A stretch of DNA of 64,000 nt from CAYFLR01 sp964343805 (GTDB lineage: Bacteria; Bdellovibrionota_B; Oligoflexia; CAYFLR01): assembly GCA_964343805.1 (NCBI GenBank), contig CAYFLR010000019.1:1-64000 (forward strand). Reading direction: 5' to 3'. Shown here piece after piece: positions 8,484 through 17,626 of the stretch. The notes under the pieces were generated by a model, which worked only from the letters and a program-made list of their open reading frames with translations, ran no database searches and had not been told where the DNA came from. The translations under genes and the position numbers were made by a program. The stretch's first letter is position 1, and each line of letters begins with the position of its first letter.

Positions 8484-9608
8484 GTGAATATTGGAATCGA
8501 TGGGCGTCCCTTATCAAATCAGCATGAAGGTATAGGAAAGTGTGTCGCCGCATTTATCAAACATTTACAGCTGATTTTGCAACCTCCACAAACTCTCAAC
8601 ATACTGTCGGACAAATCGCCTCCACCACCATTTAAAGCAATCTCTTATACTTCCAGATCTCCTTTTAAACCACTTAACTATAAACAGATCTGGAGTGCAG
8701 CCCTTCTTCCCCGTCTTTTAAAACGTCTTAACATTGATCTCTACCACTCTTTTACCAACATTGACCTCCCTCCCCGAACCAAGGCAAAAAAGGTATTGAC
8801 CATCCACGATATCATACCCTATCTCTACCCAAATTCGGTATCTGTTCCCTTTTCTCACTCCTTTTCTTTTTTCACAAAAAGAATGAAAAGCTGGTCAGAC
8901 CATATAATTTCCGTATCTCAGAGCTCAAAAGAGGACTTAATCAACCACCTAGGCTATAAGGAAGAACAAATTACCGTTATTCCAAATGGGATTGACGATC
9001 ATTTCACCATCCCAGCAGACTACCAGGGTGCGATTGAAAGGGTTAAAAGCTATTTTCCTTACAATCCTGATTCCATTTATTTTGTCATATTTGCCAATCC
9101 ATCCCCCCATAAAAATATCCCCTTTTTACTGGATGTACTTTCAAAAATTAATCTCCCCAATGTTCGCTATTTATTTATTGGCATTAATAAGGATAAACGC
9201 TCTCGGCTTTTAGATAAAATAATGCAACTTAGACTGGATACCAACTCACATTTTATCTCTTCCCTTCAAGAAGAAGACCTACCTGCGGTTTATTCTTTAT
9301 CAAGAGCGTTATTGCTGCCCTCATTATACGAAGGTTTTGGATTACCACCTCTTGAGGCCATCGCTAGTGGTTGTGAAGCCCTCGTTATGGATACACCTAC
9401 TGCACGTGAACTCTATCCTGCATCGACTTTAAAATTGAGTAATAGTTTGGATGATTGGCACAGTCAGATATCCCAATTAGCTCAGACCACCCACAATAAA
9501 GATTCAATGATGTTTCAGTCCAACTGGGTAAAAGAGCATTATACCTGGAATAACAATGCAAGAGATACGCTTAAAGTCTATCGTCAATTGGGATTAAATA
9601 TTGATTAA
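8484..9608 (+). CDS. Glycosyltransferase family 4 (GT-B fold)
   Basis: Predicted sugar transferase acting on nucleotide-sugar donors, 374 residues. The N-terminus (MNIGIDGRPLSNQHEGIG) and the central IISVSQSSKEDLINHLG and VIPNGIDD motifs are typical of GT4 enzymes. The donor-site E-x7-E appears in SLYEGFGLPPLEAIASG. The GTG start lies 9 bases after atpC, so it may be co-transcribed, but the acceptor cannot be told from sequence. Surface polysaccharide synthesis is the likeliest role. Confidence 0.85.
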   Translation: MNIGIDGRPLSNQHEGIGKCVAAFIKHLQLILQPPQTLNILSDKSPPPPFKAISYTSRSPFKPLNYKQIWSAALLPRLLKRLNIDLYHSFTNIDLPPRTKAKKVLTIHDIIPYLYPNSVSVPFSHSFSFFTKRMKSWSDHIISVSQSSKEDLINHLGYKEEQITVIPNGIDDHFTIPADYQGAIERVKSYFPYNPDSIYFVIFANPSPHKNIPFLLDVLSKINLPNVRYLFIGINKDKRSRLLDKIMQLRLDTNSHFISSLQEEDLPAVYSLSRALLLPSLYEGFGLPPLEAIASGCEALVMDTPTARELYPASTLKLSNSLDDWHSQISQLAQTTHNKDSMMFQSNWVKEHYTWNNNARDTLKVYRQLGLNID

Positions 9609-9637
9609 TCTCTTTTAATCAGCTAGGTTTCATAATT

Positions 9638-10528
9638 ATGGCACTCTATATACCCTTTTTCCCAGATCATCTCACCCTAGCTTTAACCAGAAAGCTATTG
9701 CAAAGTACCAAAGGTAATATCTATTTTACCGAGGAAAAGCTCGCTGAAATTCCTTCATCTCAAACTGACATTTCCCCAATTTCTTTGGGCACTGAATTTC
9801 CTGATCGACTGCTTAAAGTTTCTAATAATGCTCTTACCAAAGAGCCTTTGACCACTGTATTATTAGCCTTTAACCCTAGTCGACTGGCTACTCCAAACAA
9901 CCCCTTTGCCCAACATGTTCTTCAAAGAATCAAAGAGCTCTCTTTTATTTTTAAAAACAACAAAAATGTGAGAATACTACTGTTAAGCTCCTGGGGATCT
10001 TATCAAAATCGGATCAAAACATCTGATAACCCTTTTTATGAAATGGAAAAACAGATTATAAATACTCTTTGTCCATTTACCATATTAAGAACGGACCTAG
10101 TTGTTGGTTTTGAAACTGATTTTATGAAGTTCCTTGAAACCATCCACAACTACTCTCCTTTCTATCCTAGCCTAGGAAATGCACACACCTTTTTTCATCC
10201 TATAAATTTAGATCAATTAGTTAAGAAAATTATCCAAGTTCATGATGAAAAACTATTTGAAGATCAGATCCTTCACTTATCTGGGAGCAGTTATTCCTAT
10301 AGGGAACTCCTTTCCCATGTGGCATCAGTTGCAGAAAAGCCTCAAAAAAAATGGAACGTCCCCAACCTATTCCAACCCTATCTAATAAAGAAAATCACCT
10401 CGCATTGTCATAACAACGGAGTTCCTACTGAATACTTCGATTATGTAGATAATTTTGTGAGTGATGCTTCCAATATGCCCACTCATTTAACAAGTGAAGA
10501 AGGAAACGCTTTTAAATCTCCAAATTAG
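9638..10528 (+). CDS. Atypical NAD(P)-binding SDR-like (epimerase-related) protein
   Basis: The 296-residue protein resembles atypical extended SDR/NmrA-like proteins: ILLLSSWGSY, NPFYEMEKQIINTLCPFTILRTDLVVG and a C-terminal ILHLSGSSYSYRELLSHVA segment follow the usual order. The N-terminal glycine-rich dinucleotide motif is not recognisable and the catalytic YxxxK reads as YEMEK. Function is unknown. It follows the glycosyltransferase by 29 bases, and its stop overlaps the convergent tatD stop. Confidence 0.6.
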   Translation: MALYIPFFPDHLTLALTRKLLQSTKGNIYFTEEKLAEIPSSQTDISPISLGTEFPDRLLKVSNNALTKEPLTTVLLAFNPSRLATPNNPFAQHVLQRIKELSFIFKNNKNVRILLLSSWGSYQNRIKTSDNPFYEMEKQIINTLCPFTILRTDLVVGFETDFMKFLETIHNYSPFYPSLGNAHTFFHPINLDQLVKKIIQVHDEKLFEDQILHLSGSSYSYRELLSHVASVAEKPQKKWNVPNLFQPYLIKKITSHCHNNGVPTEYFDYVDNFVSDASNMPTHLTSEEGNAFKSPN

Positions 10529-11301
10529 CCCATATTGAAGAGTTTTTTTGTATTGGCCGTGGTATATGCAGCCACATCTTTCAAAGAAAGCTGCTTTATC
10601 TCAGCGACTCTATTGGCTATATAAGGTAGGTAGTAGGGTCGATTTTGCTTACCTCGTTTTGGATGAGGAGCCAGATAGGGTGTATCTGTTTCTATATGGA
10701 GACGATCGATAGGAACTATCTCACAAGCCTTAATAACATCTTTAGCATTTTTAAATGTCACTATTCCTGAAAAAGAGATATTGAATCCCAAATCTAAAAA
10801 GGATTTTGCCATCGCGGAATCACCGGAAAAACAATGGATGAGTCCTCTCACTCCTTTTACTTCCGACTCAGTTAAGACACTCATGCAATCTTCAAAAGCA
10901 TCACGGACATGTATCTGGACTGGTAAATCATTTATTTTTGCGAAGGAGAGTAAACGACGAAACACTTCAATTTGTACGGACTTGGGGGAATGATTATAGT
11001 AAAAATCTAATCCAATTTCTCCTACCCCAATTACTTTGGCATGAGATATGCCTTGTTCTATTTCAGTTATAAAACTGTCATCAAACTCTTTTGCATCATG
11101 AGGATGAATTCCCAAGAGACCAAAAATTTGTGGGTAGGCATCTATAGTCTTTAATACATATTGATTACTGGAACGAGTTGCAGATGGGAAAATAAAGGAG
11201 CCTACTCCTTCATCAGCACATTTGCCAATCAGTTCATCGATTCCTTCTTCTATATACTCTTGGTCTAAATGGCAGTGGGCATCTATTAAGGAGGGTTTCA
11301 A
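10525..11301 (-). CDS. tatD: TatD family metal-dependent hydrolase (DNase)
   Basis: TIM-barrel metallohydrolase related to TatD DNase, 258 residues. Metal ligands are visible in order: DAHCHLD, GEIGLDFYY, QIHVRDAFED, LIHCFSG and ETDTPYLAPHP followed by GKQNRPYYLPYIA. The start is a TTG at 11301 that overlaps the TGA at 11298-11300, which is where the ricT frame would end if its frameshift were corrected. This implies translational coupling. It is the last gene of tmk-holB-ricT-tatD. Confidence 0.92.
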   Translation of the reverse strand: MKPSLIDAHCHLDQEYIEEGIDELIGKCADEGVGSFIFPSATRSSNQYVLKTIDAYPQIFGLLGIHPHDAKEFDDSFITEIEQGISHAKVIGVGEIGLDFYYNHSPKSVQIEVFRRLLSFAKINDLPVQIHVRDAFEDCMSVLTESEVKGVRGLIHCFSGDSAMAKSFLDLGFNISFSGIVTFKNAKDVIKACEIVPIDRLHIETDTPYLAPHPKRGKQNRPYYLPYIANRVAEIKQLSLKDVAAYTTANTKKLFNMG

Positions 11302-11473
11302 TTGTTTTCCTTTTTAGGCTTTTCTTTCTTAGGAGGTCGATTCTCTTTATTGAGATTCTTTCGTTTTATATCTTCGAGCTCGAGTTCAATAATCTCTTTA
11401 TCTGAAGTTTCGATTTTACAACGCTTCCCAAACAAATCGATCTCTATAATTTTTACCTTGTTTGGATAGGCAT
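11298..11473 (-). pseudogene. Out-of-frame C-terminal tail of ricT
   Basis: Read one frame off from ricT, this stretch encodes about 60 residues continuing VGKK with VKLDAYPNKVKIIEIDLF, then an acidic segment (IIELELEDIKRKN) and a Lys/Pro-rich end, with a TGA at 11298. PSP1/RicT proteins normally continue in this way after the LPxVGK motif. A single extra A in the A6 tract near 11486 would join it to ricT. Confidence 0.7.
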
Positions 11474-12163
11474 CTAATTTGACTTTTTTCCTACCGTAGG
11501 CAATCCAGACCTAAGACTTTTATAGGTATCATTCTCATACTCTAAGCAACAAAGTAATCTACCGCAGACGCCAGACACTTTGGATGGATTAAGAGGTAGA
11601 TTTTGATTCTTTGCCATTTTGATAGATATGGGTGAAAACTTACACAAAAAAGAAGAGCAACATGTTTCACGACCACAGACTCCGATGGCTCCTAATATTT
11701 TCAGTTCGTCTCTAACTCCCACCTGTTTCATTTCCACACGAATTCGAAGTCTAGATGCCAAGTCTTTCACTATGTCACGAAAATCCACTCTCCCATTGGC
11801 CGAAAAATAGAATATGGCAAAATTACTAGAGAAGGCATACTCTACCTCCAAAAGTTTCATTGGAAGTTTCCTATGTTTGATTCGTTCAATACAAAAATCA
11901 AAAGCAAACTTGCCTTTACCTAAGTTCTTCTTATGCTGAGCCATATCAGAAGGAGTCGCTTTACGAAGAATTTTTCCCAGCTGCTTTTTTTCCACCTCTC
12001 CACTTTCTTGAACAGAGAGTGACTTAACGACTCCTAATCTTAAGCCCTTTTCAGTTTCAGCAATAACTGAATCGGATATAGAAAGACCAAAGCCTTCCGC
12101 ATTATATTCGAGCAACTCTCCAGCTCTGCGAAAACTCAACTGGGCCATACTGGTTAATTCCAT
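11474..12163 (-). CDS. ricT: RicT/YaaT-type PSP1 domain protein, frameshifted at its C-terminus
   Basis: PSP1-domain protein of the RicT (YaaT) family. In Bacillus, RicT works in an Fe-S complex affecting RNase Y-dependent mRNA processing. The domain is complete: FAIYFxANGRVDFRDIVKDLASRLRIRVEMKQVGVRDELKILGAIGVCGRETCC, then KMAKNQNLPLNPSKVSGVCGRLLCCLEYE with its Cys clusters. The frame stops at VGKKSN after an A6 run, and the normal tail continues in another frame (11298-11473). It overlaps holB by 10 bases. Its co-occurrence with rny in one window fits a functional link, but that link is inferred. Confidence 0.9.
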   Translation of the reverse strand: MELTSMAQLSFRRAGELLEYNAEGFGLSISDSVIAETEKGLRLGVVKSLSVQESGEVEKKQLGKILRKATPSDMAQHKKNLGKGKFAFDFCIERIKHRKLPMKLLEVEYAFSSNFAIFYFSANGRVDFRDIVKDLASRLRIRVEMKQVGVRDELKILGAIGVCGRETCCSSFLCKFSPISIKMAKNQNLPLNPSKVSGVCGRLLCCLEYENDTYKSLRSGLPTVGKKSN

Positions 12164-13125
12164 TCATCACCCCAAATAGAAAATACAAGACCGTCCCAAA
12201 ACATTTGAGGATTTGGATTCATGACCTTGTTTTGCATAAAAAATTCGATATATTCTAAGATCTTCATAATCCCCTGTTCGGTAATCTGCGAATCAATCTT
12301 TTGAATCAAAGGAATTTGATCTTGAGCTATACATAATTTAGATTCTCCAGACACCTTCATAACAAGTACATCTCTAAAGAGAAAGACTAAAAAGTCTATT
12401 GACTCTAACAATTTAATTTTTTTACCTAATTGTTCTATCTGTGAGAACAACTCTTTGTTGGGTTTTCTATTAAATATCCCGTCTATAATATCTAAGAGAT
12501 GCCCCCTCTCTTTAATGGAATCACTATTTAAGACTTGGAGAGCTTGATCAATACTTCCATTACCATAAGCCACTGCAAATTCTAGCTGTTCTGGTGCAGC
12601 TTCAGGGCTTACCTCTTGCAGTTTAGTCCTTAAATCACCGTCTTTCAGTGGTAAAAACATATATTTCATACACCGGGATAAGACGGTAGGAATGAGGCTC
12701 TGAATACTGTGTGATAAAAGAATAAAATACACGCCCGGTTGGGGCTCTTCCAATGATTTTAACAGCGCATTGGTGGCAGATCGGTTCATGACATCTGCCT
12801 CATCAATGACTATAACATGGTTTTCAGCGTTAACAGGTGAGGTTTTAATTTGAGCCTGCACTTTTCTAACCACTTCGATTTTTATAAGATTATTATCCGG
12901 TCTAATTATAGTGATCCCATCTTTTTCTTCTTCAATGTCTTGACATTTAGAACAGTGCCCACAGGCTTGATGGCTGGAACAATTCAACAGTTGAGCAAAA
13001 TATTTTGCCATCTGCATTTTGCCGACACCTTTTTTTCCAGCAAATAAGTATGTATGGTGAAGTTGGTTAGTGCTGTGCGCAGTATTTAGAGCATTATAGA
13101 TATGATCTTGACCAATTATGTCCAC
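12154..13125 (-). CDS. holB: DNA polymerase III delta' subunit
   Basis: Clamp-loader subunit, 323 residues. The AAA+ fold shows YLFAGKKGVGKMQMAKYFAQ in the Walker A position, a zinc module (CSSHQACGHCSKC), HVIVIDEADVMNRSATNALLKSLEEP and the sensor segment LLSHSIQSLIPTVLSRC. Walker A has Met where Thr is usual, which is common in delta' proteins that do not hydrolyse ATP. It overlaps both tmk and ricT by 10 bases, a tightly coupled arrangement also found in other phyla. Confidence 0.92.
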   Translation of the reverse strand: MDIIGQDHIYNALNTAHSTNQLHHTYLFAGKKGVGKMQMAKYFAQLLNCSSHQACGHCSKCQDIEEEKDGITIIRPDNNLIKIEVVRKVQAQIKTSPVNAENHVIVIDEADVMNRSATNALLKSLEEPQPGVYFILLSHSIQSLIPTVLSRCMKYMFLPLKDGDLRTKLQEVSPEAAPEQLEFAVAYGNGSIDQALQVLNSDSIKERGHLLDIIDGIFNRKPNKELFSQIEQLGKKIKLLESIDFLVFLFRDVLVMKVSGESKLCIAQDQIPLIQKIDSQITEQGIMKILEYIEFFMQNKVMNPNPQMFWDGLVFSIWGDEWN

Positions 13126-13736
13126 TTAAACCGCTCCATCATTAAGTTTTTTAATTGATCAAAAAGAGTTTGAGCATCATTATGAGTACTGTCCAATATG
13201 ACAAACCGGTCTTTATGTTCCTTGGCTCTTTGCAAAAACCCTTCACGAATTTTTATATGGAAATCAACTGCTTTTTTATCCATACGAGTTAATGAAGATC
13301 TTTGACTGACCCGTTTTAAACCCACTTCAACATCACAATCCACTAATACTGTAAGGTGAGGGGTTAGTTGATGGAGAACAAACTGATCTAACCAATTCAA
13401 TACTTCCCTCGGAATATTGCCTATAAAGCCTTGGTAGATCCAACTCGAATCATGAAACCGATCACATAAAACCAGCTGATTGTTCTTTAAAGCGGGATTA
13501 ATAACCTTTTCTACATGTTGATTGCGAGCAGCGTAAAGAAGAAGTAGCTCTGTGTGGGATGTCATCTCCTCTTTTAGTGACGCATTAAACAATTCTCTAA
13601 TTCTCTCAGCTATGAGGGTCCCACCCGGCTCTCTCGTTAAGACTGTTTGTTGCCCTCTTTCTAATAACCAATCATTGATAGAGTTGATTAAGGTTGTTTT
13701 TCCGGATCCCTCTCCACCTTCAAATGTAATAAGCAT
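13116..13736 (-). CDS. tmk: Thymidylate kinase
   Basis: Phosphorylates dTMP to dTDP. The 206-residue protein carries the P-loop FEGGEGSGKTTLINS, the TREPGGT motif and the DRFHDSSWIYQG segment with the DR(F/Y)H signature, followed by a lid region rich in Arg (RVSQRSSLTRMD). It is the first gene of the minus-strand tmk-holB-ricT-tatD operon. Confidence 0.96.
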   Translation of the reverse strand: MLITFEGGEGSGKTTLINSINDWLLERGQQTVLTREPGGTLIAERIRELFNASLKEEMTSHTELLLLYAARNQHVEKVINPALKNNQLVLCDRFHDSSWIYQGFIGNIPREVLNWLDQFVLHQLTPHLTVLVDCDVEVGLKRVSQRSSLTRMDKKAVDFHIKIREGFLQRAKEHKDRFVILDSTHNDAQTLFDQLKNLMMERFKWT

Positions 13737-13835
13737 AAGTATCCTATCAATTGACTATTCCCATTCAGAATGTCAAAATACAGAAATTATGTCAAAACAT
13801 CAACCTTGGATCCTCAGAACTTTTTGAATTAGAAA

Positions 13836-14639
13836 GTGGTCACTAATGAAAAGCACTGTTTTGCCACCCCGCCTTCATCTGGAACAAAAGAACTTGGTTT
13901 TATTTCCGATACCCATTTTAAAAACACGAATTTTGAAAATTTGCTGACAATTAAAAACTACCTAAGTCATCATCTAGATGATTTTGACGGGGTCTTCTTT
14001 TTAGGAGATATCTTTGAAATTTGGCTAGGAGATATTCAAGCTTTTGAAAAGTATTATTATCCTTTCTTTGAGCTTTTAAAGACCCTTCATGAAAACGATA
14101 AACTCACAGTTTTTATGGAAGGAAACCATGAATACAATATTCGAAAAAGTTTAGAACCCAAAGGAGTGCTATGCTATCAAGACGACCTTTCACTCATCCT
14201 CGATAAACAAAATGTCTATATTACCCATGGAGACCTTCTGAAAGGAAATCTTCTTTATCGCCTTTTCCGAAAAATAACCAAAAACGATTACTTCACATCT
14301 ATCGTCAAATGGCTCTTCCCCTGGAGCACTTCACTCTACATAGGTTTTGCTATTGCCTGGTGCAGTCGTCAAAAGTCATACCGCACTACTTTTGATGCAG
14401 ATCGTATCTTCAATGAGGTGGCACGTGATACTGATTCTTCAGTAGATAAGATTATTTTTGGACACTTCCATCTTAATAAAGTGGTGGAGAGCCATTTTCC
14501 TTTGATCAACAAAATTAAAACCAACTACTGCACTTTTTCCCAGATTAAAAATGGAAAATGGACCTTTCTAAAGTATGACTCTAAAAGCAAGAAGTTCTCT
14601 CATCAGACTGTGAATGAATCAGAAGCTATAGCCCAATAG
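13836..14639 (+). CDS. LpxH-like UDP-2,3-diacylglucosamine hydrolase (metallophosphoesterase)
   Basis: Calcineurin-like phosphoesterase, 267 residues, best matching LpxH, which makes lipid X during lipid A synthesis. Motifs in order are ISDTHF, GDIFEIWLGD (close to GDLFEAWIGD of E. coli LpxH), MEGNHEY, THGD and FGHFH. LpxH normally has GNRD; here it is GNHE, so a related hydrolase with a different substrate cannot be excluded. A hydrophobic stretch (WLFPWSTSLYIGFAIAW) fits membrane contact. The start is GTG; no good ribosome site is seen. Confidence 0.72.
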   Translation: MVTNEKHCFATPPSSGTKELGFISDTHFKNTNFENLLTIKNYLSHHLDDFDGVFFLGDIFEIWLGDIQAFEKYYYPFFELLKTLHENDKLTVFMEGNHEYNIRKSLEPKGVLCYQDDLSLILDKQNVYITHGDLLKGNLLYRLFRKITKNDYFTSIVKWLFPWSTSLYIGFAIAWCSRQKSYRTTFDADRIFNEVARDTDSSVDKIIFGHFHLNKVVESHFPLINKIKTNYCTFSQIKNGKWTFLKYDSKSKKFSHQTVNESEAIAQ

Positions 14640-15812
14640 AACGTTCATTAAAGAGTAGTTGAGATTGGTTTCAAAATTATAATCTGAAGTGCTGGCGGTA
14701 TAACTGAAAGAACGGTATTCGAATGCCAACTGCGCTTTAGCCACTTCAAACCCAAGACTTCCAAACCAGGAGAGCATATTGAAAGCGTCGTAAGAAATGG
14801 GCACTTGTTTGTCTATATTAATAGATTCAGGCTGCACAGAACCTTTTTTCATAATGGGGAAACTCGCCCCCCCTCTTAACCAAACCCATTTGGTAATACT
14901 TATGTTTTCTTCTAAACTCAAAGACAGGAATTCATAACCTAAGGACCTTATATCACTTGGGTTTTCTGCACCCCCATCCGCAACATTAAACATATGAGTA
15001 TCCAAAACATTGACTTTTATAACTGTCCCGAAATAGAGATTGGAAGAGACTGTCAGCGGGAACCTAAGGTTAAAACTGGCATTTAACCATGTCGCAGAGG
15101 CCTCTTCAGGAGTTGGCTCTGTTTTCCCCTCTCCCAATGATATTTCAGGATTATGATGTGGAGTGATGGTAATAGGAACTGCTGACATCACATAATTAAG
15201 GGAAAGGCCAAAAATTTCCCAAATAAAGCCACTTTTAAAAAAAGCAAGCGGGTAAACATCCAACAAAACTCCGGCATGATATCCGGTAGTGCTTGTCATT
15301 TCACTATCGAAGGTGCTTATGAGGTCTGTATTTGAAGCACTGTTCGTATCATATTCTGGCATGTATTGATTCAGCCTTTGGCCTGCTAAGCTGGTAATTC
15401 CTCCTCCCAACAGAACCATCCCTTTGGGGGCTCTAGAAGAAACAACCTGTTGATAGGATTTTTCACTCATTGAACCGAAAACGGCAACAGCTGAACGAAG
15501 AGATGAGGGATATTTTCGGACATATTTCCGATTGGCAATCTTAGTTAGAAAAGCCCAGCTCCTGTTCTTACTCACCTTCTTGACAATAAGCACCGCTAAT
15601 AGAGTTCTTCTTCCTTTTTCAAATCCATGACGGGCAAATAGGAGAACGCGCTCCCCTTTCATCATACCATCGTTGCTCCCCATGGATATGAGGTAATTCC
15701 TTTTTTTAATCCTAAGGACTCGACCCTGCGCTCCTTCTAAATATGAGTAAGAGCTTATGAATACAAAAGAAATGACAAGGGTAAAACAGAGAGCTTTTAT
15801 TAGATTCCACAT
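14619..15812 (-). CDS. Predicted outer-membrane beta-barrel protein
   Basis: Not a family I recognise. It has a 397-residue chain with a signal peptide (ALCFTLVISFVFISSYSYLEGAQG), a short soluble N-terminal domain (RVLRIKKRNYLISMGSNDGMMKGERVLLF), then alternating amphipathic strands and a terminal Phe (LLGYSF), as in outer-membrane barrels. It is the third gene of a minus-strand cluster, 38 bases after the related 15851-17626 gene. Its end overlaps the convergent LpxH-like gene by 21 bases. Confidence 0.6.
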   Translation of the reverse strand: MWNLIKALCFTLVISFVFISSYSYLEGAQGRVLRIKKRNYLISMGSNDGMMKGERVLLFARHGFEKGRRTLLAVLIVKKVSKNRSWAFLTKIANRKYVRKYPSSLRSAVAVFGSMSEKSYQQVVSSRAPKGMVLLGGGITSLAGQRLNQYMPEYDTNSASNTDLISTFDSEMTSTTGYHAGVLLDVYPLAFFKSGFIWEIFGLSLNYVMSAVPITITPHHNPEISLGEGKTEPTPEEASATWLNASFNLRFPLTVSSNLYFGTVIKVNVLDTHMFNVADGGAENPSDIRSLGYEFLSLSLEENISITKWVWLRGGASFPIMKKGSVQPESINIDKQVPISYDAFNMLSWFGSLGFEVAKAQLAFEYRSFSYTASTSDYNFETNLNYSLMNVLLGYSF

Positions 15813-15850
15813 TTTAAATCCTGTTCCTCATGAAACTTGAGAAGGCCACA

Positions 15851-17626
15851 TTAAAAATTGTAAACACCACCCACTTGAATTGCGATAAATTGTTCTAGTA
15901 TATCTACATTCGTCATTTTTAAACTGGTAGAGCCAGGGAAAATATATTGATATAAATTCCACAGCAATCCTACTTCAATATCCATGATATCTTCGTAATT
16001 TGCCAGGGCTCCCACTTTAATACTTTGAGCAACCGTTTTCCCATCCTTCGCATCTTTAAAATTATCATCCTTGGTACCAAACAGCATTCGGTAGGAATAA
16101 TGACCTTTTAATCTCAAATCGCTCATGCCAAATCCTAATTGATTGGCCACTGGCATTTTAAAAAAGACACCTATATCTAATGGGTTAAAAGATCTTGAAG
16201 AGATTGTTTTTGCATGTTGCTTATTTTCTGCTTTAGAGGATGTGGTTGAATTAGCGATTCTTTCAGAGCCAATAAACACAAAGGGAGCAATTTCAAACCC
16301 TCCACCCCCGCCAAAAAGATCTAAGTTCATCAGGTAATAAATATTCAATCGCATGAACTGGAAAAGAGTATCCACTTCAGTCTTCTTAAATTCCACATAA
16401 GTGGAACCATAGTAAAATTCACCTCCAATACGTAGATTTTCTAATAGGTCATAAGCTCCATCCACATGCAGCAAACTTAAAAATGCACTGGGAGTAGAAA
16501 CCCTGCCATTCACCTTGGAAGATCGAACCTCCCAAAAATAAAGCAATGGACCTGTAGAGACACCCAAGTAACCTTTATAGTCGGTCTTAGCAACTGGCTC
16601 TAGTTCGCCCTTCTTCATCTTTTGCATCCGTTGAGGCTTTTCTTTTTTCAACTCCTTATAAGACTTAGTAGGCTCTTTCTGATGACCACTGACCACTTCA
16701 ATGGTCTTCTTGTGCCCTTTCTTTTCAGCAAGTGATGGTTTTTTATCCGTTTCAGCCCCTGCTGTCTGCTCAGCCTTTTTTACTTTACGAGTTGACCGAT
16801 CAAAGTATTTCTGAAAATCCAAACCGTGGAGCAAAACCTTATCATTCAACTGAATTTCAACACCTTCTTTAATGGAGACCGCAACTCCTAGAGCAACCTC
16901 TTCTTTGGTGTCCACTAACTTAATGGTACCCATATCAATGATATCTAGATTGGACATCTCTCCCATACCGGGCGTTCTCACAAAATCTTGAATTCGGATG
17001 ATTTTCAAAAAATCACCATTTTTTAACTTCAGAGAAGAACCCGCATCGATGGTTATGAACTTACCATTTACGCTGATAACTGCCGCTTGATAGGGCAAAA
17101 CATTGAGAATCCTAAAATAAAGTTCCCGTACAAAGTTGTCTCTTTCTAATCTCTTTTGATGAGAGGGGAGGGAATTATCTGGATTGAACAGATCATTTTC
17201 GAAGGCGATGATTTGTTCGTTTCTGGCATCGACCATTCTCAGGGTAACAATATAGCGACCATCATCTAGCTGGTCTAGATCAATAACAAAAATGGCATCC
17301 ACATCATAATTCTGGATGAGTTGAGTTAAATTTTGGACTGAAATCTCTTTTCGAGCCCTTCGGAGCATCTTAATAAAAGAGGTGGAAATATCATCTGATA
17401 CCAATCTAAATCTTTTGGTAACTAGGATTTCGGAATTCAAAGAGGCTTTCAGTTCATCAGCCATACCCTTATGGGCTTGATTCACCGGATTACTAATAGT
17501 TACGACCGTTTTGTAATTAGCTATAGCGTGAAGTGGTGCAGAGAATAAAAGCTGCACCCCAAAAATAACTACAAATAGCCCAATCCACTGCACAGTAGAC
17601 AATTTATAATTGACCTTTTTAATCAT
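15851..17626 (-). CDS. Envelope protein with CsgG/FlgT-like N-domain and C-terminal barrel
   Basis: The 591-residue protein starts with a membrane/signal segment (QWIGLFVVIFGVQLLFSAPLHA). A domain follows that resembles curli/FlgT-type periplasmic modules (VVTISNPVN...DVDAIFVIDLDQLDDGRYIVTLRMVDARNEQII), then a small beta domain (VNGKFITIDAGSSLKLKNGDFLKIIR), a Lys/Glu/Pro-rich linker around residues 270-340, and strands ending in GGVYNF, typical of an outer-membrane barrel. It starts within the stop of the upstream small gene (ATGA overlap). The assignment rests on pattern, not on a known family. Confidence 0.55.
   Translation of the reverse strand: MIKKVNYKLSTVQWIGLFVVIFGVQLLFSAPLHAIANYKTVVTISNPVNQAHKGMADELKASLNSEILVTKRFRLVSDDISTSFIKMLRRARKEISVQNLTQLIQNYDVDAIFVIDLDQLDDGRYIVTLRMVDARNEQIIAFENDLFNPDNSLPSHQKRLERDNFVRELYFRILNVLPYQAAVISVNGKFITIDAGSSLKLKNGDFLKIIRIQDFVRTPGMGEMSNLDIIDMGTIKLVDTKEEVALGVAVSIKEGVEIQLNDKVLLHGLDFQKYFDRSTRKVKKAEQTAGAETDKKPSLAEKKGHKKTIEVVSGHQKEPTKSYKELKKEKPQRMQKMKKGELEPVAKTDYKGYLGVSTGPLLYFWEVRSSKVNGRVSTPSAFLSLLHVDGAYDLLENLRIGGEFYYGSTYVEFKKTEVDTLFQFMRLNIYYLMNLDLFGGGGGFEIAPFVFIGSERIANSTTSSKAENKQHAKTISSRSFNPLDIGVFFKMPVANQLGFGMSDLRLKGHYSYRMLFGTKDDNFKDAKDGKTVAQSIKVGALANYEDIMDIEVGLLWNLYQYIFPGSTSLKMTNVDILEQFIAIQVGGVYNF

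Noticed and set aside
13770..13797. Direct repeat ATGTCAAAA twice, 19 bases apart, between tmk and the LpxH-like gene
   Set aside because: Short and AT-rich; could arise by chance and no symmetric site is formed.
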